Part shown: piece by piece, positions 1 through 5,807 of the stretch
Position numbering within the stretch: the first letter of the stretch is position 1
Layout: each line of letters opens with the position of its first letter
Assembly (NCBI GenBank): GCA_943325255.2
Contig: CALPOS020000084.1
Location: 1 to 8,274, forward strand
Length of the DNA: 8,274 bases
Origin: Sphingobacterium thalpophilum
GTDB lineage: Bacteria > Bacteroidota > Bacteroidia > Flavobacteriales > Flavobacteriaceae
Reading direction: 5' to 3'
Notes under the pieces: model-generated
Databases searched by the model: none
What the model was told of the DNA's origin: nothing
Seen by the model: only the letters and a program-made list of their open reading frames with translations
Translations under genes and position numbers: made by a program

Positions 1-33
1 GCAGGTGCTGAAAACAGTGTATTGGAAGTATAA
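1..33 (+). CDS. C-terminal end of an unidentified upstream gene (partial)
   Basis: Frame 1 from the window edge reads ten codons (AGAENSVLEV) and then TAA at 31-33. The codons are ones this AT-rich genome favours, and a strong terminator follows 17 bases later, which fits the end of a + strand gene. Frame 2 is also open to a TAG at 47-49 and cannot be excluded, though its codons (CAG, GTG, CTG) fit the neighbouring genes less well. The fragment is too short to assign a family. Confidence 0.4.
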   Translation, partial: AGAENSVLEV

Positions 34-50
34 TTTTTCTTTTAAATAGC

Positions 51-79
51 AAAAAGTCGCTCCTTGAGCGACTTTTTTT
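51..79. terminator. Rho-independent terminator, probably bidirectional
   Basis: An 8-bp perfect stem pairs 55-62 (AGTCGCTC) with 66-73 (GAGCGACT) around a 3-base loop. It is followed by a T-run at 73-79 and preceded by an A-run at 51-55, so read on the - strand it also ends in a T-run. It lies between the end of the partial + strand gene and the stop codon of pepE at 93, and so can end both converging transcripts. It is the only convincing hairpin terminator in the window. Confidence 0.88.
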
Positions 80-92
80 ATGTCTGTTTTTT

Positions 93-806
93 TTACAACC
101 GAGCTAAGAAACTCAAATCTCTGTTGCTTGCGAGTTCCTCGGGATCTTTGTTCTGTTGAAACAATCGCGCAGACAATTCGCCTTTAAGGATTATTTGTTC
201 TCCGGTAACTTCTAACCAACTTCCTTCTCTTAGTCCAAGTACAGTGACTGAATTAAACGCATGAAATTCTTTAATGCGTGTTTCTCTCGTTTCTCCCATG
301 TGCTTCGATTGCAAATCCGGATCCAAATAATGTGGATTCAAATTAAACGGTATTAATCCCAACGTCTGAAAACTTGGCGGATAAATGATGGGCATATCGT
401 TCGTTGTTTGCATCGATAATCCTGTAATATTGCTGCCAGCACTAGTTCCTAGATACGGAGTGCCATTTTTTAAAGTTTGAGATAAGACATCCATTACTTT
501 GTTCTTATACAATTGAAAAACCAAAAGAAAGGTATTTCCACCTCCAGTAAATATTCCTTGTGCAGCTTCAATCGCCTTAATCGGATCTTCAAATTCGTGA
601 AGTCCTTTTACTTCTATATCGAGTTGTGCGAATACACTTCGAACCTTTGCAGTATAGTCTTCATGAGAAATGCCGCTAGGCCTCGCGTAGGGAATAAATA
701 GGATAGACTTACAGTTTTCAAAGTGCGTTTTCAACGTGGGTAGGATGTATTCCAAATATCCACCACCATGAAGCGTCGATGTGCTTGCAATAATTAGATT
801 TTTCAT
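93..806 (-). CDS. pepE: Dipeptidase E (alpha-aspartyl dipeptidase, peptidase family S51)
   Basis: This cytosolic serine peptidase releases N-terminal aspartate from Asp-X dipeptides during peptide turnover. The 237-residue product is close to the roughly 229 residues of Salmonella PepE. The nucleophile elbow GTSAGSN places Ser122. His159 lies in NPHYLD and Glu194 in LREGS. The known Salmonella triad is Ser120, His157 and Glu192, so all three residues match with a constant +2 offset, and Asp137 matches Asp135 of that enzyme. The glycine-rich TGGGNTF segment near residues 87-93 is also typical. There is no signal peptide. The gene is transcribed alone, away from the 1091 cluster, and ends at the shared terminator. 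The start at 806 gives the expected N-terminus (MKNLIIAST). Cyanophycinase is a related S51 member, but the length and the residue register favour PepE. Confidence 0.93.
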   Translation of the reverse strand: MKNLIIASTSTLHGGGYLEYILPTLKTHFENCKSILFIPYARPSGISHEDYTAKVRSVFAQLDIEVKGLHEFEDPIKAIEAAQGIFTGGGNTFLLVFQLYKNKVMDVLSQTLKNGTPYLGTSAGSNITGLSMQTTNDMPIIYPPSFQTLGLIPFNLNPHYLDPDLQSKHMGETRETRIKEFHAFNSVTVLGLREGSWLEVTGEQIILKGELSARLFQQNKDPEELASNRDLSFLARL

Positions 807-825
807 AATTGGGTCATTAATGGGT

Positions 826-833
826 TAAAGATA
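826..833 (-). promoter_or_regulatory. Possible -7 box for pepE
   Basis: On the - strand this reads TATCTTTA, matching the Bacteroidota -7 consensus TAnnTTTG at all positions except the last. It ends 20 nt upstream of the pepE ATG. I see no TTG at the usual -33 distance, so the assignment is weak. Confidence 0.3.
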
Positions 834-979
834 AAAACCTTTTCCTTTTGAAAAGAGGGTGTCGGTTTTTAAATTTAACACAGACTTACCGTTTTGTTGG
901 CAAACAATTAGGATTACAACCAATTATTTTTGTTGACATTGAACTGCATTACCAAATTGGGCGGAATAAATAGAAGAAT

Positions 980-1013
980 TTGCGGATAAAGAGGTGATAA
1001 ATCACTAGCTTTG
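980..1013 (+). promoter_or_regulatory. Promoter of the 1091 gene cluster (-33 TTG, -7 TAGCTTTG)
   Basis: A perfect TAnnTTTG box (TAGCTTTG, 1006-1013) lies 23 bp after a TTG (980-982), the upper end of the spacing used by Bacteroidota housekeeping sigma factors. It predicts transcription from about 1017 and a leader of about 70 nt before the ATG at 1091, much longer than at the other genes here. The rest of the 807-1090 intergenic region holds a second, less well placed box (TATTTTTG, 925-932) and no open frame that I would call a gene. Confidence 0.6.
994..1005. repeat. Perfect 5-2-5 inverted repeat inside the cluster promoter
   Basis: GTGAT (994-998) and ATCAC (1001-1005) are exact inverted repeats separated by AA, and the repeat abuts the -7 box at 1006. 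The position between the -33 and -7 elements is where a repressor operator would act. The half-sites are short, so chance is a real alternative. Confidence 0.35.
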
Positions 1014-1090
1014 TTAGTAGTTGAAAATTGAATTTCAATCGTCATTTTTTGATTTCAACCTTGTGAAATTCTAATTTAAATTTCTTCATT

Positions 1091-1846
1091 ATGAAAAAGA
1101 CTTTCGGAATCTTAGCCTTGATTTTGTTCAGCACTATAGTTTATGCCCAAGAAAATTCGAGAAAAATTGTGCATGGGCAAGCAATGAATGATTCTATTCC
1201 CGTTGAGGATGTGGTGGTTTTTAATATTAGTGCCAAGGTAGGAGCAGTGTTGAAAAAAAACGGATATTTCGATATCAAAGCGCGAGAGAATGATACATTA
1301 GTATTTTCAAGCTTGTTATTTAGATCAAAACGAATAGTGCTTTCTGCAGACGAAATCAAAGCTGCTGAAATCAAAATAAGGTTACAAACATTCACCAATC
1401 AATTGACGGAGGTGGTTATTGAATCGAATAGGAATCTTAAACCCATCACGGGAAGCAAACAAGACATTATTGATAAGAAGTATGTTGATGACGCACAATC
1501 TTCTCCAAAAAACACAGTGATGCCAACGAATGTGACAGAAAACGGAATGGATTTCGTTCGAATGTACAAAGACGTCATGAAATTGCTCCGAAAAAACAAT
1601 CCAAACAAGAATGATTTAACTTCCACCACCACATTTACTGAATTAGTCATGAAGAAAATAAAGTACTCTTTTTTTAACAGTACGTTGAAACTTCAAGATG
1701 ATGAAATTAAACTTTTTTTGCTGTACTGCGAGAACGATTCAAGAGTGGCTAAAGTCATGAAATCTAAATCTGAGTTTGAGTTGATGGATTTTCTGATTGA
1801 GGAAAATATTGATTTTAAGAAATTAACAGCTGTAGAAAAAAAATAA
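1091..1846 (+). CDS. Exported protein with CarboxypepD_reg-like domain (paralog 1)
   Basis: This is a 251-residue protein of unknown function. Residues 1-19 form a Sec signal peptide ending VYA before Gln20, with no lipobox cysteine, so a soluble periplasmic or envelope location is inferred. Residues about 26-111 match the CarboxypepD_reg-like beta-sandwich pattern (HGQAMNDSIPVEDVVVFN, NGYFDIKAREND, then LTEVVIES). That domain commonly opens TonB-dependent receptors, but here no plug or barrel follows. The remaining 140 residues are charged and mostly helical, with a LYCENDSRVAKVM segment near 211-223 that aligns with the next gene. It is the first gene of the cluster, with a promoter at 980-1013, and ends 18 bp before the next start. 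The family assignment is good; the role is not known. Confidence 0.78.
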   Translation: MKKTFGILALILFSTIVYAQENSRKIVHGQAMNDSIPVEDVVVFNISAKVGAVLKKNGYFDIKARENDTLVFSSLLFRSKRIVLSADEIKAAEIKIRLQTFTNQLTEVVIESNRNLKPITGSKQDIIDKKYVDDAQSSPKNTVMPTNVTENGMDFVRMYKDVMKLLRKNNPNKNDLTSTTTFTELVMKKIKYSFFNSTLKLQDDEIKLFLLYCENDSRVAKVMKSKSEFELMDFLIEENIDFKKLTAVEKK

Positions 1847-1864
1847 AATCAAGATTCATAGACA

Positions 1865-2581
1865 TTGCGAACCCTTTTCATCTTCTTTTTCTCTTTAAGT
1901 ATTCAGATAGTGGTCTCACAGAAATTACTGTCGGGAAGAGTAATGGTGGAGGGCAATTTCATCGAAAATGTTAATGTCACTAATGTTGCATCAAATAAGT
2001 CAGTGTCGACGAATCAAGAAGGAGCGTTTGCCATTCCAGTAAATATTGGTGACGCCTTGGTTTTTTCCTCAGTAAATCTAGAAACAAAGCGAAAAGTGAT
2101 TGACGCTGAAGACTTAACAGAGGCCTTTGTTATTGTCAAGATGAGCGCTAGTATCATTCCATTAAAAGAAGTGAAAGTCAATGATAATTCTTCTATCACC
2201 GCTGAAAATCTGGGAGTCATTCCCAAAGGTCAAAAAAAATACACGCCAGCTGAACGAAGAGTTCATGAAGCCACAACCGGCGGAGGATTAGTTCCGCTGA
2301 ACCCAATTCTAAATGCCATTTCTGGCAGAACAACCATGCTTAAAAAGGAAGTAGTCGCAGAAAAAAAAGAGCGATTGTTATTACGACTAGATGGATGGTT
2401 TGAAGAAAAATTTTATACGAATTCTCTTAAGATACCACAAGAATATATCAAAGGCTTTCATTATTTCTTAATTGAGGACAACGATTTTGTTCGCGCCGTG
2501 AAAGCAAAGAACAAAACACTTACAAAGTTCCTCATGAGCAAGCTAGCATTGAGTTATAAGGAAACCATTTCAATACCATAG
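1865..2581 (+). CDS. Exported protein with CarboxypepD_reg-like domain (paralog 2), TTG start
   Basis: The 238-residue product starts at TTG (1865). An in-frame TAG at 1859-1861 lies just upstream, and the next in-frame ATG (residue 27) would remove the hydrophobic export signal RTLFIFFFSLSIQIVVS, so TTG is the only start that keeps it. Residues about 21-105 are a CarboxypepD_reg-like domain (SGRVMVEGNFIENVNVTN, NQEGAFAIPVNIGDALVFSS, PLKEVKV). The segment GGGLVPLNPILNAISGRT (139-156) resembles one I associate with flavobacterial members of this group. The C-terminal part aligns with the preceding protein (KFYTNSLKIPQEYIKGFHYF against SFFNSTLKLQDDEIKLFLLY), so the two look like an old tandem duplication. 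It is followed after 19 bp by the DUF6702-like gene. No enzymatic motif is visible. Confidence 0.78.
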   Translation: MRTLFIFFFSLSIQIVVSQKLLSGRVMVEGNFIENVNVTNVASNKSVSTNQEGAFAIPVNIGDALVFSSVNLETKRKVIDAEDLTEAFVIVKMSASIIPLKEVKVNDNSSITAENLGVIPKGQKKYTPAERRVHEATTGGGLVPLNPILNAISGRTTMLKKEVVAEKKERLLLRLDGWFEEKFYTNSLKIPQEYIKGFHYFLIEDNDFVRAVKAKNKTLTKFLMSKLALSYKETISIP

Positions 2582-2588
2582 AAATCAC

Positions 2589-2596
2589 TATTTTTG
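2589..2596 (+). promoter_or_regulatory. Possible internal -7 box before the DUF6702-like gene
   Basis: TATTTTTG matches TAnnTTTG perfectly and ends 5 nt before the ATG at 2601. No TTG lies at a suitable -33 distance; the nearest is 37 bp upstream. If it is used, the transcript would be nearly leaderless. It may equally be a chance T-rich match inside the operon. Confidence 0.25.
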
Positions 2597-2600
2597 AAAT

Positions 2601-3095
2601 ATGAAAAAAATCGGTATTGTCTATTTTTTATTATTTATTGCGCTTAGTTCTTTCACCATTCACAAGTTTTATATCGCGATTTATCAAGTTAACTTTGTTC
2701 CTGAAAAGAAGCGAATTGAGATTACATCCAGAATTTTTGTTGATGATCTAAACGCCGCGTTGGAGCAACGCTTTAAAGTAAAAACGCATATTGGTGAGGA
2801 TTCTGAAACACCAGATGATAGGCTAAAAATGAATCAATATCTTTTGGAGCATTTCAAGATTAAAGTAAATGGCGTTCCAAAAAGTATCGTTTTCATAAGC
2901 AAAGAAATGGAAAGTAACGTAGTTGTTGGGTATTACAAAATCAATGAAATTTCCAGCATTAAATCACTTTCCGTCGAAAACACATCTTTAATGGAGGTTT
3001 ATTCAGATCAGCAAAATATCATTCAAACGAACTTCAATGGAAAAAAACAAAGTTTATTATTGACCGCGGATAATTCTAACGGGGTGTTAAAATAG
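2601..3095 (+). CDS. DUF6702-like exported protein
   Basis: This is a 164-residue protein. The hydrophobic N-terminus (residues 4-19) looks like a signal peptide, with probable cleavage just before TIHKFYIAIYQV. From there the pattern matches the DUF6702 family as I know it from Bacteroidota: a HKFY start, the EKKRIEITSRIFVDDLNAALEQ stretch (35-56), an ASP-rich linker, LLEHFKIKVNG (81-91) and a closing FNGKKQSLLLTADNSNGVLK (145-164). Members are small, probably beta-rich and of unknown function, and in flavobacteria I recall them beside an M1 peptidase, as here. The gene lies 19 bp after the second CarboxypepD_reg paralog and 59 bp before the M1 gene, on the same strand. The product probably acts in the periplasm, perhaps alongside the peptidase; that partnership is inferred from position only. 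Confidence 0.75.
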   Translation: MKKIGIVYFLLFIALSSFTIHKFYIAIYQVNFVPEKKRIEITSRIFVDDLNAALEQRFKVKTHIGEDSETPDDRLKMNQYLLEHFKIKVNGVPKSIVFISKEMESNVVVGYYKINEISSIKSLSVENTSLMEVYSDQQNIIQTNFNGKKQSLLLTADNSNGVLK

Positions 3096-3127
3096 ACTTG
3101 AATCGAAAGCGCTCGAAAAAAAACCTT

Positions 3128-3135
3128 TATTTTTA
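3128..3135 (+). promoter_or_regulatory. Possible -7 box for the M1 peptidase gene
   Basis: TATTTTTA differs from TAnnTTTG only at the last base and ends 20 nt before the ATG at 3155. A TTG at 3098-3100 is 27 bp away, too far for a standard spacer. The 59-bp gap, the widest inside the cluster, allows a separate promoter for the peptidase, but the support is thin. Confidence 0.22.
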
Positions 3136-3154
3136 GAGCTTCAAAATTATTATT

Positions 3155-5401
3155 ATGAAAAAAAGGATTCTTATTGGTTTGTTGACAATGTCAATTTTTA
3201 GTTTTCTGAATGCTCAAGAACTAGCAAAACCAAAACAAAAAGGGCATGTTGACGAAAACAAATTCAGACAAATGTATGATTTGTTGGCAACCCCTAATAC
3301 GTATAGAACCGCGTCAGGTGCTCCAGGACCGGATTATTACCAACAGCAAGCCGATTATAAAATTGATATAGAATTGGATGACAAAAACACCAGACTTTAC
3401 GGGGTTGAAACGGTCACTTATACGAATAATGCACAAGAATCACTTGATTATTTGTGGATGCAGTTGGATCAAAACATTGCAGCTAGAACTTCCAAAACAC
3501 CTTTAGTTGATAGTAATACGACTGATCCGGCGATGAGCACGCAGGCATTTTCTAGAAAATACTTAGAAGAAAAATACGATGGTGGTTTTAAGATAGATTA
3601 TGTTAAAGATGGCAAAGGAAATCTGATGCCGTACACGATCAATGAGACGATGATGCGTATCAATTTAGCAAAACCTTTAGCTCACGGTGAGAAAATAGTT
3701 TTGAATATCAAATGGAATTACATCATCAACAATTATATGCTCGATGGAGGTCGCTCTGGTTATGAGCACTTTGACGATGGAAATAATCTTTATGTGTTGG
3801 CGCAATTTTATCCGCGAATGGCAGTATATAATGATGTGGAAGGATGGCAAAATATGCAATTCTGGGGAAGTGGCGAATTTGCTTTGCCTTTCGGGAATTT
3901 TGAAGTGAATATTACGGTTCCAGCAGATCATATTATGGAAGCGACCGGTGTCTTGCAAAATAGAGCCGAAGTTTTTACAGCAGAACAAATAAAACGATAC
4001 GCATTAGCAGAAAAGAGCTATGACAAACCGGTAATTGTTGTCACACAAGCAGAAGCGATGGCTGCAGAAAAAGGATTTTCAACGCAGAAAAAAACATGGA
4101 AATTTAAGGCGGAAAATGTGCGTGATTTTGGAATCTCTACGTCTAGAAAATTCATTTTGGATGCTATGGCGGTGAAGTTTGGAGAAAGAAATGTCATGGC
4201 AGTTTCAATTTATCCAAAAGAAGGCAATCCGCTTTGGGAAGAATATTCTACGAGAGCAGTTGCCCACACATTAAAAAGTTATTCGAGCTATACTTTTGAT
4301 TACCCTTATCCAAAAGCGGTATCGGTGAGTGCGCGCGATCAAGGAATGGAATATCCTATGATTTGCTGGAATTTCGGCCGACCCGATGCTGATGGTAAAT
4401 ACACTGACCGACTTAAATACGGCATGTTAGGCGTGATTATTCATGAAGTGGGACACAACTTTTTCCCGATGATTGTGAACTCCGATGAGCGTCAATGGAC
4501 GTGGATGGATGAAGGATTGAATACTTTTATGGAATATTTGGCGGAGATTACATTTGATCCTAATTTCCCAGCAGATCGAGGTCCGGCGAAAACTATTGTT
4601 CCTTATATGAGCGGTGATCAGTCTAAGATCGATCCCATTATGACCAATTCGGAAAGCATCAAGCAATTTGGGAACAATGCCTACGGGAAGCCTGCGGTTG
4701 GATTGAATATACTGCGTGAAACGATTATGGGACACGACTTATTTGATTATGCATTTAAGACTTATGCAAATCGATGGAAATTCAAGCATCCCACGCCGGA
4801 AGATTTCTTTAGAACGATGGAAGATGCTTCGGCCGTCGACTTAGATTGGTTCTTCAGAGGTTGGTTTTATACTACAGATTTTAATGATATCGGAATCAAA
4901 GAAGTCAAAAAGTATTACGTCTCAAATACGCCTTCTAAAGAGGTTGCGGATTTCTTAGCAAAAAGAAAAAGAAGACGTTCTGGCGTGGATGGGCCAATGG
5001 TGTATATGATTGCGGAAGGCAGTGAAGATTACAAACCAGAAATGAACAAACCATTTGAAATTAAAGAAATAAAAAGTTTAGATGAGTATGTTCAAGCTAC
5101 TTTCACCAAGGAAGAACAAGCTAAATTGAATAGTCCGAAGTATTTCTTTCAAGTAACCTTTGACAAACCAGGCGGATTGGTAATGCCGATTATTGTTGAA
5201 ATTACTTTCGAAGACGGAACAGTTGAAAACTATAAATTCCCAGCTCAAATTTGGAGAATGAATGACAATGAAGTCTCTAGAACTTTTGCTACAAAAAAAG
5301 CGATTACTAAAATTGTGGTCGATCCTAAATTGGAAACGGCAGACATTGATATGACTAACAATACTTGGCCAAAACAGGAAGTCAAATCAAAATTCGATTA
5401 G
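3155..5401 (+). CDS. Exported M1 family zinc metallopeptidase (aminopeptidase)
   Basis: The 748-residue protein begins with a signal peptide (1-20, FLNA before Gln21) without a lipobox, so it is secreted to the periplasm. The M1 N-terminal beta domain follows (YKIDIELDDKNTRLYGVETVTYTN). The exopeptidase motif usually written GAMEN appears as QGMEYP (396-401, Glu399). The zinc site is HEVGH (430-434) plus Glu453 in DEGLN, the exact HExxH-X18-E spacing, and Tyr510 (NAYGKP) fits the catalytic tyrosine. All catalytic elements are therefore present. M1 enzymes remove N-terminal residues from peptides; the substrate here cannot be told. A basic patch KRKRRR lies at 603-608. The C-terminus (LETADIDMTNNTWP and a short tail) carries no type IX secretion sorting domain. 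It is the last gene of the exported-protein cluster. Family certain; substrate unknown. Confidence 0.94.
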   Translation: MKKRILIGLLTMSIFSFLNAQELAKPKQKGHVDENKFRQMYDLLATPNTYRTASGAPGPDYYQQQADYKIDIELDDKNTRLYGVETVTYTNNAQESLDYLWMQLDQNIAARTSKTPLVDSNTTDPAMSTQAFSRKYLEEKYDGGFKIDYVKDGKGNLMPYTINETMMRINLAKPLAHGEKIVLNIKWNYIINNYMLDGGRSGYEHFDDGNNLYVLAQFYPRMAVYNDVEGWQNMQFWGSGEFALPFGNFEVNITVPADHIMEATGVLQNRAEVFTAEQIKRYALAEKSYDKPVIVVTQAEAMAAEKGFSTQKKTWKFKAENVRDFGISTSRKFILDAMAVKFGERNVMAVSIYPKEGNPLWEEYSTRAVAHTLKSYSSYTFDYPYPKAVSVSARDQGMEYPMICWNFGRPDADGKYTDRLKYGMLGVIIHEVGHNFFPMIVNSDERQWTWMDEGLNTFMEYLAEITFDPNFPADRGPAKTIVPYMSGDQSKIDPIMTNSESIKQFGNNAYGKPAVGLNILRETIMGHDLFDYAFKTYANRWKFKHPTPEDFFRTMEDASAVDLDWFFRGWFYTTDFNDIGIKEVKKYYVSNTPSKEVADFLAKRKRRRSGVDGPMVYMIAEGSEDYKPEMNKPFEIKEIKSLDEYVQATFTKEEQAKLNSPKYFFQVTFDKPGGLVMPIIVEITFEDGTVENYKFPAQIWRMNDNEVSRTFATKKAITKIVVDPKLETADIDMTNNTWPKQEVKSKFD

Positions 5402-5426
5402 GAACATTTTTTGACAATAGTTCGAG

Positions 5427-5453
5427 TTGCTTTTGTTTTACTTATTAACTTTG
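5427..5453 (+). promoter_or_regulatory. Promoter of tatA (TTG, TAACTTTG)
   Basis: TAACTTTG (5446-5453) is a perfect -7 box, with TTG at 5427-5429 and a 16-bp spacer, just short of the usual 17-23. The box ends 16 nt before the ATG at 5469, giving a leader of about 12 nt. This shows that the longer reading frame beginning at the TTG at 5427 runs through the promoter and is not the coding start. Confidence 0.62.
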
Positions 5454-5468
5454 CAAAAAAAATACGAT

Positions 5469-5807
5469 ATGTTTGGGATTGGCGGTGGCGAATTAGTGTT
5501 GATTCTTTTTATCATGCTGATGCTTTTTGGGGCAGAGAAAATACCTGAAATAGCAAGAACTATGGGTAAAATTATGGCGCAACTAAAGAATGCCACAAAT
5601 GATATCAAGAGTGAAATTCAGAAAAGCGCTGAAAGTAACGGGCTAGACAAAACTTTTCAGGAAATGCACGGTAATTTTTCGGGTCTATCTCAGAATATTA
5701 CCGATGAAATCAATAAAGCAAAGACGAAACTGTTAGAAGAATCGCCACAGGTCGAAACTTCAGAAGATATTGAACTCATTGAAGGACCCGTAAAGCGTCA
5801 GAAATAA
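5469..5807 (+). CDS. tatA: Sec-independent (twin-arginine) translocase subunit TatA/TatE
   Basis: TatA oligomers form the size-adaptable element that moves folded proteins bearing twin-arginine signals across the inner membrane, together with TatC. The 112-residue product has the family layout: a short periplasmic N-terminus, one membrane helix (about residues 7-20), the FG hinge (Phe20-Gly21), an amphipathic helix (about 22-50, AEKIPEIARTMGKIMAQLKNA) and a polar, acidic cytoplasmic tail (51-112). Glu8 occupies the polar membrane position (Gln8 in E. coli TatA, Glu in TatB). The start is ATG 5469; a TTG at 5427 would add 14 residues encoded by promoter DNA. No tatC is in the window. The stop codon abuts the start of the PAP2 gene, so the two are probably co-translated. 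Confidence 0.93.
   Translation: MFGIGGGELVLILFIMLMLFGAEKIPEIARTMGKIMAQLKNATNDIKSEIQKSAESNGLDKTFQEMHGNFSGLSQNITDEINKAKTKLLEESPQVETSEDIELIEGPVKRQK

Noticed and set aside
513..701. Open frame on the + strand inside pepE
   Set aside because: It lies antisense to a gene with a full catalytic triad and has no promoter box or family match.
925..932. Second TATTTTTG box in the 807-1090 region
   Set aside because: The nearest TTG is 25 bp upstream and the box is about 160 bp from the gene; the box at 1006-1013 is better placed.
807..1090. Small RNA or tRNA gene in the divergent intergenic region
   Set aside because: I found no cloverleaf, T-loop motif or hairpin followed by a T-run; only promoter-like elements and short inverted repeats are visible.
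1141..1650. Two - strand open frames opposite the first CarboxypepD_reg gene
   Set aside because: They mirror a coding frame with a clear signal peptide and domain, and their products are low-complexity Ser/Thr-rich strings.
3100..3146. Hairpin between the DUF6702-like and M1 genes (around AGCGCT and GAGCTT)
   Set aside because: The pairing is short and interrupted, with no T-run directly after a stem; not a credible terminator or RNA element.
3677..4735. Two - strand open frames of about 100 codons inside the M1 gene
   Set aside because: The + strand carries an unbroken, fully recognisable M1 peptidase here; the antisense frames are compositional shadows.
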